From a virus, in IMG/VR virus record IMGVR_UViG_3300020428_000053, positions 1 through 30,809 of that record: 30,809 nt of DNA; one strand, given 5' to 3'. Below are positions 8,572 through 16,559 of this stretch, one piece after another. The stretch's first letter is position 1. The number at the start of each line of letters is the position of its first letter. The notes beneath the pieces are model-generated. The model saw nothing but the letters and a program-made list of their open reading frames with translations, did not search any database and was not told the DNA's origin. Both the position numbers and the translations under genes were made by a program.

Positions 8572-10577
8572 TAGAAAGCTACCTCCACTACCATTCCATT
8601 TAATTGTAAAGCTACTGGTGCAGTTTGAGTTAGAAAAACTCTTGGGTCTGTACTATATCCCAACATTCTAAACTCTTTCTTTCCAGAAAATTTTGATAAT
8701 CCTAATGAAAAGTCATCTGTTGTACTTTGTAAGATTAATGGAACAGAAGTTCCACCAGTACCAATAGATACAGATAAAGTTTCTATAAGGTCTAAATTAA
8801 CTCGTGTTATTTGTCTTGGTTCTGCTGTAAGAGGACCACCTTCTACTTGAGCATCTAATGGTAGCGTTGTTAATATTCCAGTAAAACCAAAACCAATCTC
8901 TGCTGAACTTGTTGTACTTACAGCAGATACATCAACTTGATTAGAACCTTGAGTATAGTTACCTAAATAATCATTACTTGAAACGACGTCGAGTTTTGCA
9001 TTATCTTCAAATATTGAATTAGTTGTGAACACACCATTACTTCCACTAAAGTCATCACTACAATCTAAAGTAGCTGTATCTAAAAACTCTTCAAGCATAA
9101 AGCGAACAGTACCACCACCTAAATCTCTTTTTGCTACACAGAATAATCTTTCATCAACAGTACACATACTGTGAAAACCACCAGTAGTTCCAGTATCAGC
9201 AGTTGTCCATAATGTCCATCCAGCCTTTTGTTCATTACGAATAGAATGAAACACAGCAATAGTTCCATCACTATTTACAAAGAAAGCATAACTTTCAGGT
9301 CTTGCTAATGCACCACGCATAGCTGTAATTTGCGTAGGATCAACCACAAGATGTGAACTTAATAATGATATTGGTGTTGATACATAAGCACTTTCATCAT
9401 CACTAAAGACAAACTCTCTCACAGTTTTACCACCTCTTTGAACATATACAGTAGCACCATCAAATGGCGTCGGTCTTACACCTGAGCTACCAAAAGGTGT
9501 TTGTCGTCGAATCTGTGCATTAGTTGGTGTCAAAGCACTGCTTGAAAATGATGGTATAAAAAATTCACTTGTGCTTGTGAACACTTGTAAATCTCGTGAA
9601 CTTGTTAAATGCTTTATAGAATTAAATTCACCAGCACTTATAGCAAATTGAATACTCTCATTTGATTGTGCTGTACCAACATCAAAGTTAAAAAACTCAG
9701 AGCTTTTAGATGACCATATGGCATCAGGCTGACTTGTTGTTCCAGCAAACCATAATCTATCTTCGTGAAATGTAACAGCACTAGGAAAACCTCTAAGAGT
9801 AGAATATGATTGTTCATCCCAATCTGTATCAGCAGTTGTACCTGATAAAGTTTTTCTAATTGTACCAACAGCAACAGTAGTATTTGTTACTGAAGTAATA
9901 AGTATTTCATTTCCTTTATATCTTACAATAGTACCAACGTGACCAGACTCCCAATAAGCTGATGAGGTAGTCATTGTTTGTCCAGAGCCACTTGTTGCTT
10001 GTGGAGTTAATGTTACTCCACTTTCCTGAAATGTAAAATAAGGTTGAAACTTTTGATCGCTAGCAGTTGTTTCATCAAATGCAAACTTTCTTACTTCAAA
10101 TGTAGTTAGACCAGTTCTTACTATTCTCATTTGTATATGAGATTTATGTGCAACAAACATATTATCAGCAGACTGTGCTATTGTTTGATCTTCTATTGTA
10201 TCAACAGTCCACGGCAATGTTGCACTATCTGTATCTGTTGTTAAACCTTGAATATGTGATATAACACCAGTTGATGCAACAATACGAAAGAAATCACACC
10301 TACCAGCACTAAATGCTACAATGTATCGTTCATCATCTGAGAATAAAAAAGGTTCAATCTTTACTTGTAATCTTTTAGAATTATCTACTGTAACAGTTGT
10401 AAACTTATGAATAAACTCTGTGCCTGGTCTACGTTTTAATCCACCCTCTGCCATAAGAAAAAAGTTTCTTACTTTTTCTGCTGATTGAACATAAACATTC
10501 AAATCAGTTCTTGATGTCATTGATGGAGAAACTTCACCTCTTTCAAAGTTGTTGAGGGGAATACGAATACGAGCCAT
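8571..10577 (-). CDS. Tail tubular protein B (tail nozzle, gp12-like)
   Basis: A 668-aa beta-rich protein. The N-terminus has the pattern seen in podovirus nozzle proteins: NNFERGEVSPSMTSRTDLN, a segment on attachment to other tail parts (VRNFFLMAEGGLKRRPGTEF), then long Thr/Ser-rich beta repeats. It directly follows tail tubular protein A with a TAATG overlap (10577) and precedes the gp14-like gene. In T7-like virions gp12 forms the conical nozzle through which DNA leaves. Its length is close to that of family members (about 700-800 aa). An alternative name used for homologues is stabilisation protein. Confidence 0.85.
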   Translation of the reverse strand: MARIRIPLNNFERGEVSPSMTSRTDLNVYVQSAEKVRNFFLMAEGGLKRRPGTEFIHKFTTVTVDNSKRLQVKIEPFLFSDDERYIVAFSAGRCDFFRIVASTGVISHIQGLTTDTDSATLPWTVDTIEDQTIAQSADNMFVAHKSHIQMRIVRTGLTTFEVRKFAFDETTASDQKFQPYFTFQESGVTLTPQATSGSGQTMTTSSAYWESGHVGTIVRYKGNEILITSVTNTTVAVGTIRKTLSGTTADTDWDEQSYSTLRGFPSAVTFHEDRLWFAGTTSQPDAIWSSKSSEFFNFDVGTAQSNESIQFAISAGEFNSIKHLTSSRDLQVFTSTSEFFIPSFSSSALTPTNAQIRRQTPFGSSGVRPTPFDGATVYVQRGGKTVREFVFSDDESAYVSTPISLLSSHLVVDPTQITAMRGALARPESYAFFVNSDGTIAVFHSIRNEQKAGWTLWTTADTGTTGGFHSMCTVDERLFCVAKRDLGGGTVRFMLEEFLDTATLDCSDDFSGSNGVFTTNSIFEDNAKLDVVSSNDYLGNYTQGSNQVDVSAVSTTSSAEIGFGFTGILTTLPLDAQVEGGPLTAEPRQITRVNLDLIETLSVSIGTGGTSVPLILQSTTDDFSLGLSKFSGKKEFRMLGYSTDPRVFLTQTAPVALQLNGMVVEVAF

Positions 10578-11191
10578 TAGACATTACTCGATAGTGTACC
10601 AGTTGTCCTTCTTGAAGTAACAAAACGATTAGTTGAAAGTCTAAGAGTTGTTTGTTGTTGACTATCTAATGTTCTAGCTTTCTGCATAAAGAACCTAGCT
10701 TTCTCAAACATATTGTTAGACATATTATCATTTCTTGCTAATGCTAATGCGAAATGTCCAGCTAATTCATAGACAACAGCTTGAACAAAGTATGCTGGAA
10801 AGTTAGCTTCTACTTGTCTAAAATTATAATCTATAATGACTTCATCATTAACAGTTGCATCATTGAAGATAAAGTTACCATAAATTTGATATTCTATACT
10901 TCTATCATTTACTGTAACGGCATTTATCATTAATGAGTCAGAAGGTATTTGGTAAGCTGAATTATATCTACCAGTTGGTGCATCTGATAGTCTATTACCT
11001 ATTGCTTGATTTACTGCAAATCTCCATCTTGTATTTACTAAAGATGCTTGAACAGTATCTTCATAGAGATTAACAGCCACCAATGCTTCATTCGATCCAT
11101 CACTAAAAGATGTTATTGGTTGTGCGCCAATCAACACCAGCGACCTTGTGCATACGTCAATGGGAGAGGTTGCTGATGTTGATGTAGCCAT
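10577..11191 (-). CDS. Tail tubular protein A (adaptor, gp11-like)
   Basis: A 204-aa protein of the T7 gp11 family, which forms the ring joining portal and nozzle. The N-terminal half has the family pattern of a helical start with LVLIGAQPITSFSDGSNEA, then LYEDTVQASLVNTRWRFA. The middle is the beta part, and a long helix follows near residues 130-180 (YFVQAVVYELAGHFALALA). Its length matches T7 gp11 (196 aa). The start ATG at 11191 is six nt after the end of the small head protein gene. The stop overlaps the next start (TAATG). Confidence 0.88.
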   Translation of the reverse strand: MATSTSATSPIDVCTRSLVLIGAQPITSFSDGSNEALVAVNLYEDTVQASLVNTRWRFAVNQAIGNRLSDAPTGRYNSAYQIPSDSLMINAVTVNDRSIEYQIYGNFIFNDATVNDEVIIDYNFRQVEANFPAYFVQAVVYELAGHFALALARNDNMSNNMFEKARFFMQKARTLDSQQQTTLRLSTNRFVTSRRTTGTLSSNV

Positions 11192-11196
11192 ATTAT

Positions 11197-11460
11197 TTAA
11201 TCGCCATCTGTTTCTGCTACAGCAGTTCCGTCTGAAACGTCAACTACTGAACCAGTATTAGAAAGAACAGTACAGAAATTTGTTGTTGGAACATTAGTAT
11301 CCATAACAATTATTAAGTCTCTGACGTTCAACATATTAGCAGAGCTGTTGAAATAACCAGCACTATTAACAGTTGCAATCGCATCTGTGGTTTGATAAAT
11401 CCATAAATTTACCCCACTTGCTCCACCTATTCGGTGTAATCCACTTGCACTATAAGCCAT
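11197..11460 (-). CDS. Small head-associated protein (unknown function)
   Basis: An 87-aa protein between the major capsid gene and tail tubular protein A. The N-terminus (MAYSASGLHRIGGASG) and the middle (LNVRDLIIVMDTNVPTT) match a pattern of small proteins encoded next to capsid genes in many podoviruses. A strong ribosome binding site (AGGAGG, six nt before ATG) suggests high expression. The acidic C-terminus (GTAVAETDGD) and high copy potential fit a decoration or head-completion protein, but the role is inferred from position only. Confidence 0.65.
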   Translation of the reverse strand: MAYSASGLHRIGGASGVNLWIYQTTDAIATVNSAGYFNSSANMLNVRDLIIVMDTNVPTTNFCTVLSNTGSVVDVSDGTAVAETDGD

Positions 11461-11469
11461 TTAAACCTC

Positions 11470-12285
11470 CTAAGTGTTGTTGTCTAAGAACTCATAGACA
11501 CCATTGTCATCAATGACAACAGCACCCATAGACATCATAGACGTTGCAAGGTGAGATACCCTTTCAGGTATGTAATTTAACTCTGTTGTGACGTCGGCAC
11601 CAATACCTAGTCCAACAGCAGAAGTGTGATAAGCCATATTCTTACCAGCCGTTACTGAAGATGAAGAGAAGAACATAAATCCTAAGAAGTTCTTAGCTGT
11701 CATACCACCAGCAAAAGGTAAGTTAGCTTCACCAACAAAGTCTGCACTAGCAAACTCATTGATTGCATATAGATCAGCAAATCCCTTTGGGTTCATTGCT
11801 ACATATCGACCACCATCTTCTGGAATGTCAGCAACACCGAACTGCTCAAACAATGCAAGAACATCTGCTTTTTCAATAGCAGAACTTGTATCGTGTATTT
11901 GAGTAGAACTAGCTCCAGCATCCATAGCTGTGATTAATATTTCATCAGTCTTTCTACCTAAAGCACCAGCTTCAGACTTAGCGATTGCCTGACGTTCATC
12001 TATATTAGTTTTGATTTCATCCAACTTGTCGATGTATTCGGCCGCATAATGGTCAGCCATTGTTACGTCAACAGTTGTGTGGGTCAATTCCATAGGTGTG
12101 ATTTGACCATTTCTACTTTTAGTAGACGCTGAACCTTTACCAATCTTCTGAAAGCGAACTGTGCTTCCTCTTACATTAGCAACAGTACGAACAGTGTTCC
12201 TTAATTTAGAACCCATACGTTGATATGCTAAGTGTACTTCAGATTCAAACTGTCTAATAAAAGCAGTATCAATAGTATTAGCCAT
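11470..12285 (-). CDS. Major capsid protein
   Basis: A 271-aa protein in the major capsid position, following the scaffold (with the GNAT-like gene between) and preceding the small head protein. Visible features include the N-terminal helix region (FIRQFESEVHLAYQRMGS), the segment RFQKIGKGSAS followed by LTHTTVDVTMADHYAAEYI, and the long helix region DERQAIAKSEAGALGRKTDE. This arrangement is shared by HK97-fold capsid proteins of marine podoviruses with coat proteins of about 270-330 aa. The ATG at 12285 follows AAAGGAG with good spacing. A putative late promoter lies about 156 nt upstream. No protease motif is seen. Confidence 0.85.
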   Translation of the reverse strand: MANTIDTAFIRQFESEVHLAYQRMGSKLRNTVRTVANVRGSTVRFQKIGKGSASTKSRNGQITPMELTHTTVDVTMADHYAAEYIDKLDEIKTNIDERQAIAKSEAGALGRKTDEILITAMDAGASSTQIHDTSSAIEKADVLALFEQFGVADIPEDGGRYVAMNPKGFADLYAINEFASADFVGEANLPFAGGMTAKNFLGFMFFSSSSVTAGKNMAYHTSAVGLGIGADVTTELNYIPERVSHLATSMMSMGAVVIDDNGVYEFLDNNT

Positions 12286-12394
12286 TGATTGTCTCCTTTA
12301 AAAAGTTAAAATTTATCAGTTTGCAGATGATTGTCCAATTTTTAGCTTCATAAAGATTGTCTGTCATAAGGTCTTTCAGCATAGATTGGGTCAT
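12278..12394 (-). CDS. Possible 38-aa ORF between the GNAT-like gene and the capsid gene
   Basis: The ATG at 12394 overlaps the stop of the upstream gene as TAATG, the coupling arrangement used at four other late junctions. The frame runs 38 codons (MTQSMLKDLMTDN...) and stops inside the capsid start as ATGGCTAA. The putative late promoter element B lies 47 nt upstream, similar to the 42-45 nt spacing seen before three other late genes. There is no good Shine-Dalgarno sequence and no recognised homologue. It may be a chance frame in a 108-nt leader of the capsid mRNA. Confidence 0.3.
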   Translation of the reverse strand: MTQSMLKDLMTDNLYEAKNWTIICKLINFNFLKETING

Positions 12395-12906
12395 TACGAA
12401 TTAAGAATTTGCACTTCTAAACCATCTTGACAACGCACAAAACGTAAACACGCATAACTATTTATAATTACTGGATCTTTATGAAAGATAAACCCTAACC
12501 ATTTTAACCAAGATATTGTCTTTGAATGATCAATAGGTACAACATTTTCAAGCACTTCAAAGTCTTGTTGCAGTAATTCTATAAGCTCAACAGATGCTTT
12601 TAAAAAACTAAAATAATTTTTTTCTATGCCTTTTGTTCCAAGTAACCATATAGAAGCAATCTTTTTATTCTCATAGTTCTGCATTGTACCAAACATACAT
12701 ATAGGAATGTCGTCGACAAGAGCCGTAAAAGTTTTACAAGCCTTATCAACTAAAGGAAGATTCAATGCACGATTAGGTGTGACTCCGTGAATCATACACT
12801 CACGGACATCTTGTGGTCTTAGATTATCTTGAAGATATGTCGCATCATCTAAGTTTGATTCTACTATTTCAAGTTTGCCAATAGTAGCTAAATACTTACG
12901 ACCCAT
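12394..12906 (-). CDS. GNAT-like protein, possible gp13-type internal virion protein A
   Basis: A 170-aa protein. The pattern of an early helix (DDATYLQDNLRPQDVRECMI), a beta strand pair (FTALVDDIPICMFGT) and a later W-L-K-W-LGF segment is that of the acetyltransferase-like proteins (DUF2833, T7 gp13 type) found in podovirus structural operons. The segment KTISWLKWLGFIFHKD resembles the final helix/strand of GNAT folds. Whether it is an active acetyltransferase cannot be told from sequence. It overlaps the end of the scaffold gene by 11 nt and precedes the capsid gene. Confidence 0.62.
   Translation of the reverse strand: MGRKYLATIGKLEIVESNLDDATYLQDNLRPQDVRECMIHGVTPNRALNLPLVDKACKTFTALVDDIPICMFGTMQNYENKKIASIWLLGTKGIEKNYFSFLKASVELIELLQQDFEVLENVVPIDHSKTISWLKWLGFIFHKDPVIINSYACLRFVRCQDGLEVQILNS
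12431..12441 (-). promoter_or_regulatory. Putative late promoter element B
   Basis: The minus strand reads TTTGTGCGTTG, identical over 11 nt to the elements at 2828 and 20299. It lies inside the last codons of the GNAT-like gene, about 156 nt before the capsid ATG and 47 nt before a possible 38-aa ORF. This placement would allow separate strong transcription of the capsid gene. No clear -10 box at the same distance as in A and D. Confidence 0.45.
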
Positions 12907-13612
12907 ATAATTTATTGAAACCTTCGGTAACTTTATTTACAAAGTTTTGATCTCTTTCACCTGGCTTCCAATATCTAGGATCACGCATCATATCATCTAA
13001 ATCTGATTGTGATATGGATGATGGTGCAGTTGCGTGTCCACTTAATGAACTACTCTTTTGCATTTCCATAATCTTTTCAAGAACACCAACACCTTCAGCA
13101 GTTGAAGCTAACATTTGGATTGCTCCAAACTCTTCTTCATTAAAATTATTCTGTGTCCATAACGTAACAGCTTCAAGTCTAGCATCTGCATTATCACCTA
13201 ACTTAACTTTCTCAGCAGTAATATCAGGTTGCATACTGTTCATAAACTCTGCAAACTTTCCTATACCAGCTTCAAACTCTTCTTGTGAGTAACCATTTTC
13301 ATAGGCTTCATTCGCCCACCAATTAAACATTTCATTATCTTGTGCTAGTTCAGGATCAATGCTTTCAGGAATTTTATAATCACCAACATCTGCTGGTCTA
13401 CCATTATAGAACTCTGTTTCTAATTCTTGTAGAAACTGCTCTCTTACTGATTCGTCTTTTTGACCAATCTTACTTTCAAGCTCACCATAGCTTTGAACTA
13501 AATTTTCAGGTGTTTCAAATTTTTCAGGTAACCACTCAGGTCTTTCCTGAGAAGAGGGCGTCGCTTCGTTTGCTTCCTGACTTATCTCTTGTGGTTGTGT
13601 CGCTTCTTCCAT
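12896..13612 (-). CDS. Capsid scaffold (assembly) protein
   Basis: A 238-aa, acidic, Glu/Gln-rich, mostly helical protein upstream of the capsid gene, as expected for a scaffold that directs procapsid assembly and is later lost. The conserved pattern RPEWLPEKFETPENLVQSY at residues 24-42 is typical of podovirus scaffolds. The C-terminus ends in a basic, aromatic stretch (DPRYWKPGERDQNFVNKV), the usual coat-binding helix. The start ATG at 13612 has GGAG nine nt upstream, lying inside the end of the Bbp19-like gene (77-nt overlap). Confidence 0.82.
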   Translation of the reverse strand: MEEATQPQEISQEANEATPSSQERPEWLPEKFETPENLVQSYGELESKIGQKDESVREQFLQELETEFYNGRPADVGDYKIPESIDPELAQDNEMFNWWANEAYENGYSQEEFEAGIGKFAEFMNSMQPDITAEKVKLGDNADARLEAVTLWTQNNFNEEEFGAIQMLASTAEGVGVLEKIMEMQKSSSLSGHATAPSSISQSDLDDMMRDPRYWKPGERDQNFVNKVTEGFNKLYGS

Positions 13613-13859
13613 TTTGCTTTACTCCGTGATTATGTACTATTCGTCGTTCAATAATCCCAACTATATATCTTTGTCCTTCTAAATGACGTAACTTTGCATC
13701 TGTAATATCAGGACCAGCAACCATTTCTATAGTTATACTTTTAAGATATTTCAATACTTCTATTCCGATTGGTGTTGAAAAACAAGCACCAACAGCATCA
13801 GAAATCATTTCATCATTTTCTTTTGTTCTGTTAAAACCATCTATTCCAATATTAGTCAA
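13536..13859 (-). CDS. Bbp19-like phage protein
   Basis: A 107-aa protein. Residues about 25-75 contain the Bbp19-family pattern: a helix beginning CFSTPIGIEVLKYLKS, an aromatic/glycine turn region, and the second helix LRHLEGQRYIVGIIERRI. Proteins of this family lie between portal and scaffold genes in many podoviruses. Their function is unknown; the position suggests a minor capsid or assembly role. The last 25 codons (Arg/Ser/Thr/Asp-rich) overlap the scaffold N-terminus in another frame and may be unconstrained. The start ATG at 13859 overlaps the stop of the upstream gene. Confidence 0.68.
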   Translation of the reverse strand: MTNIGIDGFNRTKENDEMISDAVGACFSTPIGIEVLKYLKSITIEMVAGPDITDAKLRHLEGQRYIVGIIERRIVHNHGVKQNGRSDTTTRDKSGSKRSDALFSGKT

Positions 13860-14110
13860 CTGTATCTCCTATGCGATTTAGTTTTATCTGCAACGCTCTT
13901 AGGCTGTTTAGAAAACTGTTTGCCTTTCTTTATGGCACGACGTTTTGCTTTTGTAGACCTAGCGTATTCTTCATCAGATAATGCACTAATTGCAGAGGAA
14001 GGTAAATATCTTTCTCCAGTTGCCTTTGAACCTTGTGTCGACGGCTTACCACTTTTGGTTCGCCATTTCTGTTTAGTCCAAGCAACTAAAGAGCGTTGAG
14101 GTTTCTTCAC
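13856..14110 (-). CDS. Small basic protein, DUF5872-like
   Basis: An 84-aa very basic protein. The start (KKPQRSLVAWTKQKWRTKSG) and the later segments TGERYLPSSAISALSDEEYA and GKQFSKQPKSVADKTK form a conserved pattern known from podoviruses of Alphaproteobacteria and cyanobacteria (DUF5872 type). Function unknown; the charge fits nucleic-acid binding or virion association. The start is GTG at 14110, overlapping the upstream TGA as GTGA. It is the last of four consecutive short basic proteins downstream of the portal. Confidence 0.68.
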   Translation of the reverse strand: MKKPQRSLVAWTKQKWRTKSGKPSTQGSKATGERYLPSSAISALSDEEYARSTKAKRRAIKKGKQFSKQPKSVADKTKSHRRYS

Positions 14111-14274
14111 GACGTATAACCACCACCAGCTTTTTTATAAGCCTTAGCTAACATCTGTGCTTTACGAGCAGACCATTGACCAGGATTTCCACCTTTGCCA
14201 CCAGCTTTTATTCTTGCGAATATTCTTTTACGCATTGATGGTTTGGTATAATTACCAGCTTGATTAACTGCCAT
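14107..14274 (-). CDS. Small basic conserved phage protein (55 aa)
   Basis: A 55-aa ORF: MAVNQAGNYTKPSMRKRIF followed by a Lys/Gly/Ala-rich segment (KAGGKGGNPGQWSARKAQML) and ending GGGYTS. This pattern is shared by tiny proteins in marine podoviruses next to the DUF5872-like gene. ATG at 14274 lies inside the end of the upstream gene and the TGA overlaps the downstream GTG start. Unknown function; strongly basic and probably nucleic-acid associated. Confidence 0.7.
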   Translation of the reverse strand: MAVNQAGNYTKPSMRKRIFARIKAGGKGGNPGQWSARKAQMLAKAYKKAGGGYTS

Positions 14275-14410
14275 TCTTTTTCTTCTTCATTTTAGAAGCC
14301 ATAATCTTTTTCTTTAATGCTTCAGGTAAACTCTTTTGTTTTCCTGATAACTTTTGATCGTTAGAAGGTCTACCTTTTTGTGACCCATATGTTCCTTTAC
14401 CCATTGGCAT
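14264..14410 (-). CDS. Small basic protein (48 aa)
   Basis: A 48-aa ORF: MPMGKGTYGSQKGRPSND followed by a Lys-rich helix (LKKKIMASKMKKKKNGS). The N-terminal motif MPMGKGTYGS is recurrent in small structural-region proteins of podoviruses. The start ATG at 14410 has AAAGGAG about eight nt upstream; a second ATG two codons later is possible. The stop overlaps the next ATG by 11 nt. Function unknown. Confidence 0.66.
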   Translation of the reverse strand: MPMGKGTYGSQKGRPSNDQKLSGKQKSLPEALKKKIMASKMKKKKNGS

Positions 14411-14422
14411 AATATATCTCCT

Positions 14423-14689
14423 TTAACAATCCCATTTACGAAGTGACTTATTAATTCTGCTATTGGGATCATTTGCTGTTTTAGCAGAAGTAAGTTTCTT
14501 TTTCATACCACGCATCCTAGCACAAAAACTTTTTCGACGACCAGCAGATTTTGGACTTTTCTTAGCTTGTTCTTTTGATACTGGAGGTTTGAGATTACCA
14601 CCTCTGGCATTGTAAGAAGCACGACCTTTTGCATTTAATCCACCTTCAGGGTTCTTGCCTTCTTTTCTTTGCCAAGCTGGAGTTGCCAT
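14423..14689 (-). CDS. Small basic protein, DUF6321-like
   Basis: An 88-aa protein with start MATPAWQRKEGKNPEGGLNA and the segment GRASYNARGGNLKPPV, the signature of a small conserved protein of podovirus and myovirus structural regions (DUF6321 type). The following ARMRGMKKKL is also part of that pattern. Strongly basic. The ATG at 14689 shares its A with the portal stop (TAATG), which suggests coupling to portal translation. Function unknown. Confidence 0.72.
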   Translation of the reverse strand: MATPAWQRKEGKNPEGGLNAKGRASYNARGGNLKPPVSKEQAKKSPKSAGRRKSFCARMRGMKKKLTSAKTANDPNSRINKSLRKWDC

Positions 14690-16257
14690 TACTCTTCAGG
14701 CATCATAGGTTGTTGTTGTTGTTGAGCCATCTGTGCTGTCATTCTAATAATCTCTTCACGACTTGCTTTATCTCTTATGAGATTATCAGGAACACCAAAC
14801 TTTCTTGCTAGATGTATAGATGTTTCTTCACTATCTATTAACAAGTTAATCATCTGTGGTCCAAATCTGCCACCAACTAACTCTAAGAATCTGTCGACGG
14901 AAACTATATCTTGTTGTGCTTGAGCCATAGCTAAAGGTGAAACTGATCTTACTTTTACTTCTCTGCCATTAATAGTCGGCATTTCAATACGACCTTGTTT
15001 CTTTAAAATATATATAACTCTTTGTAATACTGGTGTTACCATTTCAGCTTGAAGTCTACCAAATGCAGAACCAATCCTTCTTGATAAGTCAGCCATTCTT
15101 TCTGCAACTTCTGTTGCACTTGCTGGTGTTCTGTTTGGATCACCAAGCATATCATTGTATAATGCTCTTTTAATATTATTACGCATATCATTTAATACTA
15201 AGTCGGCAACATCAAACCTTCCAGCAGTAGGTATAGGTTGTAATCCAGCAGAGCCAGGTGACTTTGGAATTACAGTTCCAGGCACAAGAGAAACATTATC
15301 AGGATTGATTACTCCATCATCTTCCATCTGATAGATACCTGATATTGCCATCTGTGCATTTTCTAAAATAAGTTCTATTGTCAGATTAGTAGTCTTGATT
15401 GCACTGAGGGCATTGATAAGTGGACCTCTCCCATACACCTCCCCAGATGCTTTCGACCAGCGATATGCTATTATGGGACACGAACCAACACCCTCATACT
15501 GCTCATCTAAAATCTTTGATTTAGTCTCAAGGTCAATAACGCAATACTTATGAGCCATAACATTGACTTTAGAATAATCTCTATAAACAATCTCAAGTAC
15601 TTTTCTTTTTTCATCAGGTGTTCTAGTTACTGCTTCTTTTACTTTTTCTGGGAGAATAGCTTTCGGATACGCAACCAAAAGCTGTCCACCCCTGATTTGA
15701 CGTTCTCTATAAACGGAATCAACTCTGTCGTCAGGACCGACATCCAAGACAACGTGTGGTAATGGAATCGCTGAAAACCTAATTGGATTAACTGCATCAC
15801 CTTCTTCACATAAGAGGACACCAGTTCCAACTGCACAATCAAGAAATGACTCGTGGACTTCTTGAGCAAAATTACTGTTCTGTAAAATCTCAAAAACATA
15901 ATCTGTTACTCCTTGCAGTTGAGAATTGACTTCATCTCTTTGCTCTTCAGGAACTTCTGATCCAGCAACAAAGTCAGCCCATCTTGCGAAGTTTGGAACA
16001 AGACCAGACTGTAGTCTTGATGCAAACTCTTGAACTCCGACCACAGCAGTTTCGTCGAAGATTTTATCGTCTCGTCTTTGACCTGGAGTCTCAGCATAGA
16101 AACTTTCTCTCTGTGGTAACGCATACTCATAACACTCCTCAAATAAAGATGTCCAATTATCTCTGTGAGATTTAGCTCTTTCATATCTTCTTAATAAAGA
16201 GTCAACTGGTTTATCAGAGCCACTATTTAAAGGAATAACTGTATTGATTTCTACCAT
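14689..16257 (-). CDS. Portal protein (head-tail connector, gp8-like)
   Basis: A 522-aa protein of the podovirus-type head-to-tail connector family, expected to form a dodecameric ring at one capsid vertex for DNA entry and exit. Supporting segments are LLRRYERAKSHRDNWTSLFE and ECYEYALPQRES at the N-terminus, FDETAVVGVQEFASRLQSGL near residue 75, and the central YGRGPLINALSAIKTTN, followed by a Pro/Gly-rich loop (VSLVPGTVIPKSPGSAG). The C-terminus is Gln-rich (AQMAQQQQQPMMPEE), perhaps a barrel/crown tail. Length is near that of T7 gp8 (536 aa). It lies between a small basic protein and the DUF6321-like gene, each junction being a TAATG overlap. Confidence 0.92.
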   Translation of the reverse strand: MVEINTVIPLNSGSDKPVDSLLRRYERAKSHRDNWTSLFEECYEYALPQRESFYAETPGQRRDDKIFDETAVVGVQEFASRLQSGLVPNFARWADFVAGSEVPEEQRDEVNSQLQGVTDYVFEILQNSNFAQEVHESFLDCAVGTGVLLCEEGDAVNPIRFSAIPLPHVVLDVGPDDRVDSVYRERQIRGGQLLVAYPKAILPEKVKEAVTRTPDEKRKVLEIVYRDYSKVNVMAHKYCVIDLETKSKILDEQYEGVGSCPIIAYRWSKASGEVYGRGPLINALSAIKTTNLTIELILENAQMAISGIYQMEDDGVINPDNVSLVPGTVIPKSPGSAGLQPIPTAGRFDVADLVLNDMRNNIKRALYNDMLGDPNRTPASATEVAERMADLSRRIGSAFGRLQAEMVTPVLQRVIYILKKQGRIEMPTINGREVKVRSVSPLAMAQAQQDIVSVDRFLELVGGRFGPQMINLLIDSEETSIHLARKFGVPDNLIRDKASREEIIRMTAQMAQQQQQPMMPEE

Positions 16258-16469
16258 TACATTGGGTCCTCATAATAACCAATGCCACCTGATTGACCTG
16301 ATATAAGTGAACGCCTACCTACTTTACCAGCAGATGTTTTCTTTTTAAACTCTTCTTGTTTTTTCTTTTCGGCTTCTTGTCTTTTCTTTTCTTCAGCCTT
16401 CTGCTTTTCGATTTCAGGATCGACTTTGGGTTCAGGCATTACCATTTTAGGACTTTTAAAAAAACACAT
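16257..16469 (-). CDS. Small charged protein upstream of portal
   Basis: A 70-aa protein starting at ATG 16469 (MCFFKSPKMVMPEP), chosen because GGAG lies 11 nt upstream. A TTG 21 nt further upstream has no ribosome binding site. The middle is a Lys/Glu/Gln-rich helix (EEKKRQEAEKKKQEEFKKK), and the end GRRSLISGQSGGIGYYEDPM is a pattern common to small proteins just before podovirus portal genes. Function unknown. The stop overlaps the portal ATG (TAATG). A putative late promoter lies 42 nt before the ATG. Confidence 0.7.
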   Translation of the reverse strand: MCFFKSPKMVMPEPKVDPEIEKQKAEEKKRQEAEKKKQEEFKKKTSAGKVGRRSLISGQSGGIGYYEDPM

Positions 16470-16500
16470 AATTTTCGATACTCCATTCAAATGACTTTAG

Positions 16501-16511
16501 CCACGCACAAA
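16501..16511 (-). promoter_or_regulatory. Putative late promoter element C
   Basis: The minus strand reads TTTGTGCGTGG, 10 of 11 nt identical to the elements at 2828, 12431 and 20299. It lies in the 90-nt gap between the large terminase gene and the small gene before the portal, 42 nt before the ATG at 16469. No clear -10 sequence is seen at the matching distance. Confidence 0.5.
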
Positions 16512-16559
16512 AATGGTACATAGCTAAACCATATACTGTTAAAAACAATCTGAACTTAA

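Noticed and set aside
11121-11128. Further TTGTGCG copy on the plus strand as a promoter
   Set aside because: It is inside tail tubular protein A, on the opposite strand to its gene, differs after the seventh base and precedes no plus-strand gene.
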